Position numbers and translations under genes: made by a program. Shown piece by piece: positions 34,606 to 44,390 of a stretch of DNA of 64,000 bases; position 1 is the stretch's first letter, and every line of letters begins with the position of its first letter. Source of the stretch: DASUNQ01 sp035536455 (lineage in GTDB: Bacteria; Acidobacteriota; Thermoanaerobaculia; Multivoradales; UBA5704); assembly GCA_035536455.1 (NCBI GenBank), contig DATLOC010000041.1:1-64000 (forward strand), written 5' to 3'. The notes beneath the pieces are model-generated. The model was not told the origin of the DNA. It saw only the letters and a program-made list of their open reading frames with translations, and made no database searches.

Positions 34606-36087
34606 GTGGACGTGCGGCTCGCGGAGCTGACCGCAGGGCTGCCGGTCACCCCGCCGCCGGGCGAGGGGTGGCGGGAGGTGGAGGTCGTGGGCGTGGCGCA
34701 CGACTCGCGCGCCGTCGCCCCCGGCGACCTCTTCGTCGCCTGGGCCGGCGAGCGGCACGACGGCCGCGCCTTCGCGCCGCAGGCGGTCGAGCGCGGCGCC
34801 GCCGCGGTGCTCGCCGCCGGCCCCGCGCCCCAAGGGATCGCGGTCCCCTGGCTCGCCGGCGCCGACCCGCGCGCCCTGCTGGCGCCGCTCGCCGCTCGTG
34901 TCTACGCCCACCCCGACCGCGAGCTGGTAGTGGCGGGCGTCACCGGCACGAACGGCAAGTCGACGGTCGCCACGCTCGTCGCGGCGGTGCTCGAGGCCGC
35001 CGGCCGCCGCGCCGGCTTCATCGGCACCCTCGGCTACCGGCTGGGCGGGGAGGCGTTCCCCGGCGAGCGCACGACCCCCGAAGCCTCGGACCTCTTCCGC
35101 ACCCTGCGCACCATGCGCCAGCGCGGCGCGCGGGCGGTGGCGATGGAGGTCTCCTCGCACGCCCTCGAGCAGGGGCGGGTGGCGGGGCTCGGCTTCGACG
35201 TCGCCGTCTTCACCAACCTGACGCGCGACCACCTGGAGTACCACGGCTCGATGGAGAGCTACTTCGCCGCCAAGCGGCGGCTCTTCGAGCTGCTGAAGCC
35301 GGCCGGCCGGGCGGCGGTCAACCTCGACGATGAGTGGGGCCGGGGGCTCGCCGCCGAGCTGCCGGCGGCGCTCACCTACGGCGAGGGGGGCGAGGTGCGG
35401 GCCGAGGAGGTCGAGCTGACGACGTCCGGCATCCGCGCCCGGGTCGCGACTCCCGTCGGTGACTTTGCCCTCGCTTCGCCGCTGCGCGGCCGCTTCAACC
35501 TGGAGAACCTCCTCGCCGCGACCGCGGCGGCGGTGGCGCTCGATCTCCCCCTCGCCGCCGTCGAGGCCGCCTTCGCGCGGCAGGAGCCGGTGCCGGGGCG
35601 GCTCGAGCCGGTGGACCGCGGCCAGCCGTTCGCCGCCTACGTCGATTACGCCCACACCGACGCGGCGCTGGCGGCCGCCCTGCGCTCGGTGCGCGAGCTG
35701 GCGGCGGGGCGCGTGATCCTGGTCTTCGGCTGCGGCGGCGAGCGCGACCCCGGCAAGCGGCCGCTGATGGGCCGGGTGGCCGGCGAGCTGGCGGACCTGC
35801 CGATCGCCACCTCCGACAACCCCCGCCGCGAGGACCCGCTGGCGATCCTGGCCGCGGTCGAGGAAGGCCTCGCGGCGAGCGGCAACGCGGACTACCGCGT
35901 CGTCCCCGACCGCCGCGCCGCGATCCGCGAGGCGGTCGCCGCGGCGCGCCCCGGCGATGTCGTGCTGGTGGCCGGCAAAGGGCACGAGGCGACGCAGGTC
36001 GTGGGCGAGGACAAGCTGCCGTTTTCCGATCGCGACGAGCTGGCGCGGGCGCTGGAGGGCCGCTTCGGTGCGGGCGACCTTGGCTGA
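34606..36087 (+). CDS. murE: MurE, UDP-MurNAc-L-Ala-D-Glu:meso-diaminopimelate ligase
   Basis: A 493-residue Mur ligase that adds the third residue of the peptide stem. The ATP site is GVTGTNGKSTVA near residue 110. TTPEASDL, VAMEVSSHAL, FTNLTRDHLEYHG and VFGCGGERDPGKR are typical. The specificity motif is TSDNPRRED, where DNPR indicates meso-diaminopimelate rather than lysine, in agreement with dapF in the same window. The GTG at 34606 follows ftsI by 4 bases. Confidence 0.96.
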   Translation: MDVRLAELTAGLPVTPPPGEGWREVEVVGVAHDSRAVAPGDLFVAWAGERHDGRAFAPQAVERGAAAVLAAGPAPQGIAVPWLAGADPRALLAPLAARVYAHPDRELVVAGVTGTNGKSTVATLVAAVLEAAGRRAGFIGTLGYRLGGEAFPGERTTPEASDLFRTLRTMRQRGARAVAMEVSSHALEQGRVAGLGFDVAVFTNLTRDHLEYHGSMESYFAAKRRLFELLKPAGRAAVNLDDEWGRGLAAELPAALTYGEGGEVRAEEVELTTSGIRARVATPVGDFALASPLRGRFNLENLLAATAAAVALDLPLAAVEAAFARQEPVPGRLEPVDRGQPFAAYVDYAHTDAALAAALRSVRELAAGRVILVFGCGGERDPGKRPLMGRVAGELADLPIATSDNPRREDPLAILAAVEEGLAASGNADYRVVPDRRAAIREAVAAARPGDVVLVAGKGHEATQVVGEDKLPFSDRDELARALEGRFGAGDLG

Positions 36088-37444
36088 GGCGGCGGCGGCG
36101 ATGGACGGCAGGCTGGCGGGCGCCGACGGCGCGACGCCCTGGGAGGGAGTGGCGATCGACTCGCGCGCGGTGCGCGCCGGGCAGCTCTTCTTCGCCCTCC
36201 CCGGCGCGCGCACCGACGGCCACAGCTTCCTGCCGCAGGCGCTCGCCGCCGGCGCCGCCGCCGTGGTGGTGCACGACGAGTCCGCGCTGCCGGAAGGGGC
36301 GCCGCACGTCGTCGTGCCCGACACCTTCGAGGCGTTGCACGCCCTCACCCGCCACGCCCGCGCCCGGGTGCCGGAGAAGCTCGCCGCGGTCACCGGCTCG
36401 GTGGGGAAGACCACGACCAAGGAGCTGCTGGCGGCGATGCTGGCGCGCCGCTTCCGGGTGGCGCGCACGCCGGGGAACCTCAACAGCCTCTACGGCTTCC
36501 CGCTGGCGCTCCTCGACGTCCCCGCGGACACCGAGTGGATGGTGGCCGAGATGGGGATGTCGACGCCGGGGGAGCTGGCGCGCCTGTCGCGCCTCGGCCG
36601 GCCGGACGTAGCGGTCTTCACCGCCGTGCGGCCGGTGCACCTGGAGTTCTTCGGCAGCCTGCGCGCCATCGCCGAGGCCAAGGCGGAGCTGCTGGCCGGG
36701 CTGGCGCCGGATGGGCTGGTGGTCGCCAACGCCGACGACCCCGAGGTGGTGCGCATCGGCCGCCGCCACGAGGACGAAGGGGGGCGGGTGGTCTGGTACG
36801 GCGCGGCCGGCGAGGTGCGGGCGCGCGACGTCGCGCCGGCGGCCGAAGGGGTCGGCACACGCTTCGTCCTGGAGGCCGGCGGGGAGAGCGCCGAGGTGCT
36901 GCTGCCGCTCCACGGCCTCTACAACGTCGAGAACTACCTTGCGGCGGCGGCCGCGGCGCGGGCGATCGGTGTGCCGCTCGCCGAGATCGCTGCGGCCGCC
37001 GCGGAGGTGCAGCCGTCGGCGATGCGCGGGGTGGTGCACCGCCTCCCCGGCGGCGTCATCCTGATCGACGATTCCTACAACTCTAACCCCGACGCGCTGG
37101 CCCGCGCGCTGGAGAGCGCAGCGCTCCTTCCCGCGCAACGCCGGCTCGCCGTCCTCGGCGACATGCTGGAGCTGGGGCCGGAAGGGCCGGAGTTCCACCG
37201 CGAGGCCGGCCGCAAGGCGGCCGAGCTGGGGTTCTCGCCGATCGTCGGCGTCGGCGAGCTGGCGCGCGAGCTGGTGGCGGGCGCCGAAGAGGTGGACGTC
37301 GAGACCGACTGGTTCGAGGACGCGGAGAGCGCCGCCGCCTGGATGCCCGAGGAGCTGCGCTCGGGCGACCTCCTGCTGGTCAAGGGCTCGCGCGGCGTCG
37401 GCCTCGACCGCGTCGTCAAGGCGCTGCTCGAGAGGGCCGCCTAG
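36068..37444 (+). CDS. murF: MurF, D-Ala-D-Ala adding ligase
   Basis: A 458-residue Mur ligase that joins D-Ala-D-Ala to the UDP-muramyl tripeptide. It shows GVAIDSRAV, FFALPGARTDGHSF, the P-loop TGSVGKTTTKELL near residue 110, LNSLYGFPL, EMGMSTPGE, and IDDSYNSNPDA. The GTG start, with GGAGGG 7 bases upstream, overlaps murE by 20 bases. Normal length. Confidence 0.95.
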   Translation: MRATLAEAAAAMDGRLAGADGATPWEGVAIDSRAVRAGQLFFALPGARTDGHSFLPQALAAGAAAVVVHDESALPEGAPHVVVPDTFEALHALTRHARARVPEKLAAVTGSVGKTTTKELLAAMLARRFRVARTPGNLNSLYGFPLALLDVPADTEWMVAEMGMSTPGELARLSRLGRPDVAVFTAVRPVHLEFFGSLRAIAEAKAELLAGLAPDGLVVANADDPEVVRIGRRHEDEGGRVVWYGAAGEVRARDVAPAAEGVGTRFVLEAGGESAEVLLPLHGLYNVENYLAAAAAARAIGVPLAEIAAAAAEVQPSAMRGVVHRLPGGVILIDDSYNSNPDALARALESAALLPAQRRLAVLGDMLELGPEGPEFHREAGRKAAELGFSPIVGVGELARELVAGAEEVDVETDWFEDAESAAAWMPEELRSGDLLLVKGSRGVGLDRVVKALLERAA

Positions 37445-38520
37445 TGCTCTACCACCTCCTCTACCCACTCGCCGACCAGGTGCCGCTGTTCAACGTCTTC
37501 CGCTACATCACCTTCCGGGCGGCGGGGGCAATCGTCACGGCGCTGCTGCTCTCGCTCTTCCTCGGCCCCTGGTTCATCCGCACTCTGCGGCGCCTCTCGG
37601 TGGGGCAGAACATCCGCGAGCTCGGGCCGCAGGCGCACCAGGTCAAGGCCGGGACGCCGACGATGGGCGGCCTGCTGATCCTCTTCGCGGTCCTCGTCCC
37701 GACACTGCTCTGGGCGAACCTCGGCAACTACTACGTCTGGGTGGCGATGGCGGTGACCACCGCCTTCGGCGCCATCGGCTTCGCCGACGACTACCTCAAG
37801 GTGCGGCGGCGCAACAACCTCGGCCTGAGCGTCCGTGGCAAGTTCCTCCTTCAGGTGCTGGTGGCGGCGGCGCTCGGCGCCTACCTCCTCTGGCTCCCGG
37901 GCTTCGACGCGACCGTCTACTTCCCCTTCTTCAAGCGGCTGATCTGGCAGGCGGGGATCTTCTACGTGCCCTTCGTGGCGCTGGTGCTGGCGGGGACCTC
38001 GAACGCCGTCAACCTGACCGACGGCCTCGACGGCCTGGCGATCGGCGCGACGCTGGTGGCCAGCGCCACCTACGCCGTCTTCACCTACATCGCCGGGAAC
38101 CGGGTCATCGCCAACTACCTGCAGGTGACCTACGTGCCGGGCGCCGGCGAAGTCACCGTCTTCTGCGGCGCCCTGGTAGGCGCCAGCCTCGGCTTCCTCT
38201 GGTTCAACTCCCATCCCGCCGAGGTCTTCATGGGCGACGTGGGGTCGCTCTCCATCGGCGCCGCCATCGGCAGCGTCGCCGTGCTCGCCAAGCAGGAGCT
38301 GGTGCTGGTGCTGGTCGGCGGCCTCTTCGTGATGGAAGCGCTCTCGGTGATCATCCAGGTCCTCTCCTTCAAGCTCACCGGCCGGCGCGTCTTCCGCATG
38401 TCGCCGCTCCACCACCACTTCGAGCTCTCGGGGTGGGCGGAGCCCAAGGTCATCGTGCGCTTCTGGATCCTGGCGATCCTCTTCGCGCTCCTCTCCCTCT
38501 CGACGTTGAAGCTGCGATGA
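37444..38520 (+). CDS. mraY: MraY, phospho-MurNAc-pentapeptide translocase
   Basis: A 358-residue integral membrane enzyme with about ten helices, which makes lipid I on undecaprenyl phosphate. Signatures are HQVKAGTPTMGG, GFADDYLKV (catalytic Asp residues), NAVNLTDGLDGLA and the HHHFE loop (SPLHHHFELSG). The GTG start shares bases with the murF TAG stop. Confidence 0.97.
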   Translation: MLYHLLYPLADQVPLFNVFRYITFRAAGAIVTALLLSLFLGPWFIRTLRRLSVGQNIRELGPQAHQVKAGTPTMGGLLILFAVLVPTLLWANLGNYYVWVAMAVTTAFGAIGFADDYLKVRRRNNLGLSVRGKFLLQVLVAAALGAYLLWLPGFDATVYFPFFKRLIWQAGIFYVPFVALVLAGTSNAVNLTDGLDGLAIGATLVASATYAVFTYIAGNRVIANYLQVTYVPGAGEVTVFCGALVGASLGFLWFNSHPAEVFMGDVGSLSIGAAIGSVAVLAKQELVLVLVGGLFVMEALSVIIQVLSFKLTGRRVFRMSPLHHHFELSGWAEPKVIVRFWILAILFALLSLSTLKLR

Positions 38521-39923
38521 GAGCGCCCTGGGCCAACGACGCGGAGTGGCGGCGGGTGCTGGTCTACGGGCTGGGGCTCTCGGGTAAGGCGGCGGCGCGC
38601 CTGCTGCTGCGGCAGGGTGTGGCGGTGGTCGGCGTGGACGCCCGCCCGGCCCCGGTCCTCGACCTCGGCGACCTCGCCGGCGACCCGCGGCTCGAGCTGG
38701 CCGGACCGCCCGAGCCGACCGAGCTGCCGCCCGGGATCGACGGCGTGGTGCTCTCTCCCGGCGTGCCGCCCGACCGCCCGCTCCTCGCCGACGCCCGGCG
38801 CCGCGGCGTGCCGGTCATCGCCGAGGTGGAGCTCGCCTTCCCCTTCCTCGACGGGCCGGTGGTGGCGATCACCGGCAGTAACGGCAAGAGCACGACGACC
38901 GCCCTGGCCGGCGCCATGCTCCGCGCCGCCGGCCGCCGGGTCGAGGTCTGCGGCAACATCGGCGAGCCGCTCGCCGGCCGCGTCGAGGGCCCGCCGGGGC
39001 GGATCTTCGTCGTCGAGCTGTCGAGCTTCCAGATCGAGGGGATCGTCGGCTTCCGGCCGCAGGCGGCGGCACTCCTCAACCTCTCCGAGGACCACCTCGA
39101 CCGCTACGGCAGCATGGCCGAGTACGCGGCGGCCAAGAAGCGGCTCTTCACGGGGCTGGGGGCCGGCGCCGTGGCGGTGCTCAACGCCGACGACCCGGCG
39201 ACGCTGGAGGTCGCGACCGCCGCGCGCAAGCGTCTTTTCTCGCGCCGCGGACCGGTGGCCGACGGCTGCTTCCTCGACGGCGAGCTGGTTGTCGAGGTCG
39301 ATCCCGGGGAGCCGCCGGTCGAGCTCTTCAGCGCCGGCGACGTGCCGCTCGCCGGGGTGCAGAACCTGGAGAACGCGATGGCCGCGGCGCTCCTGGCGCG
39401 CGCCGCCGGCGCCGAGCCGGGGGAGCTGCGGGAAGGGCTGCGCGCCTTCGAGGGGCTGCCGCACCGCTTGCAGCGCGTCGGCGAGCGCGCCGGCGTCGTC
39501 TTCTACGACGACTCGAAGGGCACCAACCCGGCGGCCACCGCCAAGTCGCTCGAGGGGTTCGCCGACGGCAGCGTCCACCTGATCCTGGGCGGCCGCAACA
39601 AGGGCGCGGACCTAGGGGCGCTGGCGCCGCTCGTCGGCCAGAAGGCCAAGCGCCTCTACCTGATCGGCGAGGCCGCCGGCGACTTCGAGCGCGCGCTCGC
39701 CGGCGCCGCGCCGGCCGAGCGGGCGGAGACCCTGGAGCGGGCGGTGCGCGCGGCCGCGGAGCGGGCGCGGCCGGGCGAGGCGGTCGTGCTGTCGCCGGCC
39801 TGCGCCAGCTTCGACCAGTTCCGCAACTTCGTCCATCGCGGCGAGGTCTTCCAGGCGCTGGTGCGCGACGTCACGGCGCCGGCCGGTGAAGGAGGGGGCC
39901 ATGGCCAAGAAGCTGGCCTTTGA
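38517..39923 (+). CDS. murD: MurD, UDP-MurNAc-L-Ala:D-Glu ligase
   Basis: A 468-residue Mur ligase that adds D-glutamate. It has an N-terminal Rossmann-like domain (VYGLGLSGKAAARLL), the ATP site AITGSNGKSTTTAL near 118, VELSSFQIE, LNLSEDHLDRYG, and the C-terminal GLPHRLQRVGER, YDDSKGTNPAAT and LILGGRNKGAD. The ATG start overlaps mraY (ATGA). Confidence 0.96.
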   Translation: MRAPWANDAEWRRVLVYGLGLSGKAAARLLLRQGVAVVGVDARPAPVLDLGDLAGDPRLELAGPPEPTELPPGIDGVVLSPGVPPDRPLLADARRRGVPVIAEVELAFPFLDGPVVAITGSNGKSTTTALAGAMLRAAGRRVEVCGNIGEPLAGRVEGPPGRIFVVELSSFQIEGIVGFRPQAAALLNLSEDHLDRYGSMAEYAAAKKRLFTGLGAGAVAVLNADDPATLEVATAARKRLFSRRGPVADGCFLDGELVVEVDPGEPPVELFSAGDVPLAGVQNLENAMAAALLARAAGAEPGELREGLRAFEGLPHRLQRVGERAGVVFYDDSKGTNPAATAKSLEGFADGSVHLILGGRNKGADLGALAPLVGQKAKRLYLIGEAAGDFERALAGAAPAERAETLERAVRAAAERARPGEAVVLSPACASFDQFRNFVHRGEVFQALVRDVTAPAGEGGGHGQEAGL

Positions 39924-40986
39924 CAAGCTCCTCTTCACCACCGTCGTCCTGCTCCTGATCTTCGGGCTGGTGATGGTCTACTCGGCGAGCGCCGCGGTGG
40001 CCCGCGACAAGGGGGTGACCTTCAACCCCTTCCTGGTCAAGCAGGCGGCGGCCGCCGCCCTCGGCCTGGTGGCGATGTTCGCCGCCATGCACTTCGACTA
40101 CCGGCGGCTGCGCCGCGGTTGGATGGTCTACTGCCTGCTCGGCGGCAGTCTCGCCCTGCTCGTCGCCGTCCTCTTTCAGCCCGAGCTCAACGGCACCCGC
40201 CGCTGGTTCCACTTCGGCGGCGTCTCGCTCCAGCCCTCCGAGCTGGCGAAGCTCGCCTTCGTCCCCTTCCTGGCCTGGCAGATCGAGCGCAAGTCCGACC
40301 GCGTGAACCGCCCCGAGCTGCTGATACCCGTCGGGGCGCTCACCTGCATGACCGCGGGGCTGATCCTGCTCGAGCCGGACCTCGGGACGGCCGTGCTCCT
40401 CTGCGCGACCACGTTCCTCCTCCTCTTCCTCGCCGGCCTCTCCTGGCGCTACGTGCTCGGGGCGGTGGCGGTGGCGCTGCCGGTGCTCTACTTCGCGGTC
40501 GTCGCGGTGCCGTACCGGCGCCAGCGGCTTCTCGCCTTCCTCGATCCCGAGGCCGCCCCCTACGGCGCCGGCTACCAGGCCCTGCAGTCGCTAATCGCGG
40601 TGGGCTCGGGGGGCGTGTTCGGCCTCGGGCCGGGGGCGAGCCACCAGAAGCTCTACTTCCTGCCCCACCCTCACTCGGACTTCGTCTACGCCATCGTCGC
40701 CGAGGAGCTGGGGATGATCGGGGCGCTGGTCCTGGTGGCGCTCTTCGGCGTCCTTGCCTGGCGCGGCGCCGCCGCCGGCTGGCGCGCCCCGGACCTCTTC
40801 GGCCGCTACCTCGGCTGGGGGTTCACCGGCATCCTGGTGCTGCAGGCGCTGATCAACATCAGCGTCGCCGTCGCCCTCCTGCCGACCAAGGGGATCCCGC
40901 TCCCTTTCATCTCCTACGGCGGCTCGTCGCTGGTGGTCTCGATGACCCTCTGCGGCGTGCTCCTCAACCTGTCGCAACACGGATGA
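39901..40986 (+). CDS. ftsW: FtsW, septal peptidoglycan polymerase (SEDS family)
   Basis: A 361-residue polytopic membrane glycosyltransferase that polymerises lipid II with FtsI at the septum. SEDS landmarks are FGLVMVYSASA, NGTRRWFHFG, QPSELAKLAFV, LLEPDLGTAVLL (with the catalytic-region Asp), and KGIPLPFISYGGSSL. A strong AGGAGG precedes the ATG, one of the few clear Shine-Dalgarno sites in the cluster. It overlaps murD by 23 bases. Confidence 0.96.
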   Translation: MAKKLAFDKLLFTTVVLLLIFGLVMVYSASAAVARDKGVTFNPFLVKQAAAAALGLVAMFAAMHFDYRRLRRGWMVYCLLGGSLALLVAVLFQPELNGTRRWFHFGGVSLQPSELAKLAFVPFLAWQIERKSDRVNRPELLIPVGALTCMTAGLILLEPDLGTAVLLCATTFLLLFLAGLSWRYVLGAVAVALPVLYFAVVAVPYRRQRLLAFLDPEAAPYGAGYQALQSLIAVGSGGVFGLGPGASHQKLYFLPHPHSDFVYAIVAEELGMIGALVLVALFGVLAWRGAAAGWRAPDLFGRYLGWGFTGILVLQALINISVAVALLPTKGIPLPFISYGGSSLVVSMTLCGVLLNLSQHG

Positions 40987-40990
40987 GGCG

Positions 40991-42079
40991 ATGGCGCGCA
41001 CACCTCACGCCCTCCTCGCCGGCGGTGGCACCGGCGGCCACGTGTTCCCCGCCCTGGCGGTGGGAGACGAGCTCGTGAGCCGGGGGTGGACGGTGAGCTT
41101 CACCGGCGCCGCGACGGGGCTGGAGGCGCGGCTGGTGCCGGCGCGCGGCATCCCCTTCCATCCGCTGCCGGCCCTGCCGCTGGTCGGCAAGAGCGCGGCG
41201 GCGCGGGTGCGGGCGCTCGCCACTCTCGGGCGGTCGGCCTTGGCGGCGCGGCGCCTCGTGCGCTCGCTCGGCGTCGACGCCGTGCTCGGCACCGGCGGCT
41301 ACGTCTCGGCGCCGGCGGTGGTCGGCGCGCGGCTCGCCGGCCGGCCGGTGCTGCTGCTCGAGCCGAACGCCCGCGCCGGCGTGGCGAACCGCTGGCTCTC
41401 GCGCTGGGCGGCGGGGGCGGCAGTCGCATACGACTCCGCGCGCGCCGACCTCGCCTGCCCGGTCTGGGTGACCGGCGTGCCGGTGCGAGAGGAGTTCTTC
41501 CTGGTCGGGCCGGAGCTGCCCGCCGGCGCGCCGCGCCTGCTGGTGCTCGGCGGCAGCCAGGGGGCGCGGCAGGTGAACGAGTTGCTGCCCGACGCGGTGG
41601 CCGCGCTCGCCCACCGGCTTCCCGGGCTCACCGTGCTGCATCAGGTCGGCGAGCGCAATCTCGACGCCGCGCGCGCCGCGTGGGCGGCGAGCGGCGTGCC
41701 GGCGTCACAGGTCGAGGTGGCGCCGTTCCTCGACGACGTCGCGGGCGCGATGGCCGCCGCTCACCTGATCGTCTCGCGCGCCGGCGCGCTCACCACCGCC
41801 GAGATCTGCGCCGCCGGCCGCGCGTCGCTCCTCCTGCCGCTCTCGATCGCCAAGGGGCACCAGGGAGAGAACGCGGCGGTGCTGGCCGCGGCCGGCGCCG
41901 CCGAGGTGCTGGCCGGCGGCGAGGTCACCGCGGAGCGCCTGCACGCGCTCCTCGCCGCGCTGCTCCCCGACCGCGAGCGGCTGGCGCAGATGGCGCGGGC
42001 CGCCCGCGGCCTGGCGCGCCCGCGCGCCGCGGCGGCGATCGCCGACCGCTTCGAGCAGTTGGTGGAGGCCGGGCTTTGA
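40991..42079 (+). CDS. murG: MurG, lipid II synthase (GlcNAc transferase)
   Basis: A 362-residue GT28 enzyme that adds GlcNAc to lipid I at the inner membrane face. It shows AGGGTGGHVFPALAVG at the N-terminus (the G-rich loop), GTGGYVSAPAV, EPNARAGVANR, VLGGSQGARQVNE, and the donor-site segments VSRAGALTTAEICAAG and PLSIAKGHQGENA. The ATG is 4 bases after ftsW. Confidence 0.96.
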   Translation: MARTPHALLAGGGTGGHVFPALAVGDELVSRGWTVSFTGAATGLEARLVPARGIPFHPLPALPLVGKSAAARVRALATLGRSALAARRLVRSLGVDAVLGTGGYVSAPAVVGARLAGRPVLLLEPNARAGVANRWLSRWAAGAAVAYDSARADLACPVWVTGVPVREEFFLVGPELPAGAPRLLVLGGSQGARQVNELLPDAVAALAHRLPGLTVLHQVGERNLDAARAAWAASGVPASQVEVAPFLDDVAGAMAAAHLIVSRAGALTTAEICAAGRASLLLPLSIAKGHQGENAAVLAAAGAAEVLAGGEVTAERLHALLAALLPDRERLAQMARAARGLARPRAAAAIADRFEQLVEAGL

Positions 42080-43497
42080 GTTTCATCCCCTTCACCGACT
42101 TGACGCGCATCCACTTCGTGGGGATCGGCGGCGCCGGCATGAGCGGCATTGCCGAGATCCTGCTGCAGCCCGGCTTCGACCTCGAGATCTCCGGCTGCGA
42201 CCTGCAGTCGAGCGCCGTCACCCGCCGCCTGGCCGACGAGCTGGGCGCCCGCATCGAAGTAGGGCACTCGCCCGACCACCTGGAGGGGGTCGAGCTGCTG
42301 GTCACCTCGTCGGCGGTGGCCGAGGACAACGCCGAGGTGCGCGAGGCGCGCCGCCGCGGCATCACCGTCGTCCGCCGCGCCGAGATGCTCGGCGAGCTGA
42401 TGCGCCTCAAGTACGGCATCGCCGTCGCCGGCACGCACGGCAAGACCACGACCACCTCGCTCATCGGCACCATGCTGACCGATGCCGGCCTCGACCCGAC
42501 GGTCATCGTCGGCGGCCGCCTGCGCTTGCAAGGCACCGGCGCGCGCCTCGGCCGGAGCCAGTACCTGGTGGCCGAAGCCGACGAGTTCGACCGCAGCTTC
42601 CTGCGGCTGACGCCGGTGGTGGCGGTGGTGACGACGATCGACGCCGACCACCTCGACACCTACCGCGACCTCGACGACATCCGCGACGCCTTCGTCCAGT
42701 TCGCCAGCCGCGTCCCCTTCTTCGGCCGCGTCGTCGTCGGCCTCGACGACCCGAACGTGCAGCGCATCCTGCCGCGCCTCGCCGACCGCCGCATCGTCAC
42801 CTACGGCTTCTCGCCGCAGGCCGACCTCTCGGCCGTAGACCTGGAACCGCACACCGGCGGCACCCGCTTCGGTGTCCGCCACCTCCAGCGCGGCCTCCTC
42901 GGCCGCGTCGAGCTGCCGATCCCCGGCCGCCACAACGTCGCCAACGCCCTCGCCGCCGTCGGTGTCGGGCTCGCCCTCCGCCTCCCCTTCGAGGTCATCG
43001 CCCGCGGCCTCGCCACCTTCGAGGGGGTGGACCGCCGTTTCGAGCAGGTGGGGAGCTGGCGCGGCGCCACGGTCGTGGACGACTACGCCCACCACCCGAC
43101 CGAGGTGGCGGCGACGCTGGAGGCGGCGCGCCAGACCTTCCCCAAGGCGCGCCTCCACGTCGTCTTCCAGCCCCACCTCTTCTCGCGCACCCGGGACCAG
43201 GCGGAGGCCTTCGGCCGCGCGCTGCTCGCCGCCGACCGTGCGGTGGTGACCGACGTCTACGCCTCGCGCGAGTCGCCGCTGCCGGGGGTGACCGGCGAGC
43301 TGGTGACGAACGCCGCGACGACCAGCGGCCACCGCAGCGTCCACTACTGCCGCGACTGGCAGGACGCGCCCGCGCTCCTCGCCGCCGAGGTGGAGCCCGG
43401 CGACGTCGTCCTCACCCTCGGTGCCGGCGACATCTATAAGTTGGCGCGCCAGCTCGCCGCCGAGGAGCGGCAGGCGGCGGCGGAGGCCACGGCGTGA
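42076..43497 (+). CDS. murC: MurC, UDP-MurNAc:L-alanine ligase
   Basis: A 473-residue Mur ligase for the first stem residue. It shows HFVGIGGAGMSGIAEIL, SGCDLQSSAVTRRL, VAGTHGKTTTTSL near 118, EADEFDRSFL, TTIDADHLDTY, DDYAHHPTEV and FQPHLFSRTRD. The TTG start is fused to the murG stop. No murB or ddl follows, unlike many dcw clusters, and ftsQ comes next. Confidence 0.96.
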   Translation: MSFIPFTDLTRIHFVGIGGAGMSGIAEILLQPGFDLEISGCDLQSSAVTRRLADELGARIEVGHSPDHLEGVELLVTSSAVAEDNAEVREARRRGITVVRRAEMLGELMRLKYGIAVAGTHGKTTTTSLIGTMLTDAGLDPTVIVGGRLRLQGTGARLGRSQYLVAEADEFDRSFLRLTPVVAVVTTIDADHLDTYRDLDDIRDAFVQFASRVPFFGRVVVGLDDPNVQRILPRLADRRIVTYGFSPQADLSAVDLEPHTGGTRFGVRHLQRGLLGRVELPIPGRHNVANALAAVGVGLALRLPFEVIARGLATFEGVDRRFEQVGSWRGATVVDDYAHHPTEVAATLEAARQTFPKARLHVVFQPHLFSRTRDQAEAFGRALLAADRAVVTDVYASRESPLPGVTGELVTNAATTSGHRSVHYCRDWQDAPALLAAEVEPGDVVLTLGAGDIYKLARQLAAEERQAAAEATA

Positions 43498-44390
43498 GCG
43501 GCGCGACCCTCCTGCGCGGCGCCCTCTCGCCGGTCTCCGAGCAGCGCGAGCGCGGCTCGCTCTTCCGCCGCAAGGCGGTGGCGCCGCGGCGCCGGCGCCG
43601 CAACCTCCTGCTGCGCATCGCCGGGCCGCTGGGACCGCCGCTGGCGCTCCTCGGCCTGCCGCTGGCGCTCACGGGGTGGGTGCTCTCGGCGCCGCAGTTC
43701 GCGCTGCGCGAGGTGGTGGCCGAGGGCGGCGCGCGCGTGCCCGCGGCGTGGTTGGAGGGGGCGCTGGAGCCGCTCCGCGGCGCCAACCTCGTCCGCCTCG
43801 AGCTGGCCGCCGCCGAGGCGCGCCTGCGCCGCCACCCCTGGGTGGCCGAGGCGGAGCTGACGAAGGAGCTGCCGGGCCGCCTGCGCGTCGCCGTCGTCGA
43901 GCGGCAGCCGGTCGCCCTCCTCGCCCGCGGCGGCGGCCTCTACTTCGCCGACCAGCGCGGCCGCGCCATCGCCCCGGTCGGCCCCGGCGGCCGCGCCGCC
44001 GAGGACGCCCGTGGGCTCCTCGTCGTCGAGGCGCCCGAGCGCGCGCCGGACGGCCTGCAGCGCGCCCTCGAGGTCGCCGCCGACCTCGGCCGCGCCAACC
44101 CCACGTGGGCCGGGAACCTGACCCGCGTCGAGGTGCTGGGCGACCGCGACTTCCGGCTCGCCACCGCCGCCCTGCCGTTCGCCCTCTTCGTGCGCGAGGG
44201 CGACGTGCAGCCGAAGGTGCGCCGCCTAGAGACCCTCCTCCCCGACCTCGCCCACCGCTACACGTCGGTGGCGGCGGTCGACCTCCGCTTCGCGCGGCGG
44301 ATCGTCGTGCAGCCTCTGTTGTCGTCCAATGCATCGCAACCGGCGGCGCCCGCGCCGCCTCTTCCTCGAGGGGACCAGCCGCATGCCTAA
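43494..44390 (+). CDS. ftsQ: FtsQ, division protein with POTRA domain
   Basis: A 298-residue bitopic membrane protein. A basic cytoplasmic part (KAVAPRRRRRNLLL) is followed by one transmembrane helix (about residues 45-65), a POTRA domain (FALREVVAEGGARVPAAWLEGAL, then WVAEAELTKELPGRLRVAVVERQPVALL) and an FtsQ beta domain. It links FtsL to later division proteins. The GTG start overlaps murC (GTGA). A Pro-rich tail overlaps the start of ftsA. Confidence 0.9.
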   Translation: MSGATLLRGALSPVSEQRERGSLFRRKAVAPRRRRRNLLLRIAGPLGPPLALLGLPLALTGWVLSAPQFALREVVAEGGARVPAAWLEGALEPLRGANLVRLELAAAEARLRRHPWVAEAELTKELPGRLRVAVVERQPVALLARGGGLYFADQRGRAIAPVGPGGRAAEDARGLLVVEAPERAPDGLQRALEVAADLGRANPTWAGNLTRVEVLGDRDFRLATAALPFALFVREGDVQPKVRRLETLLPDLAHRYTSVAAVDLRFARRIVVQPLLSSNASQPAAPAPPLPRGDQPHA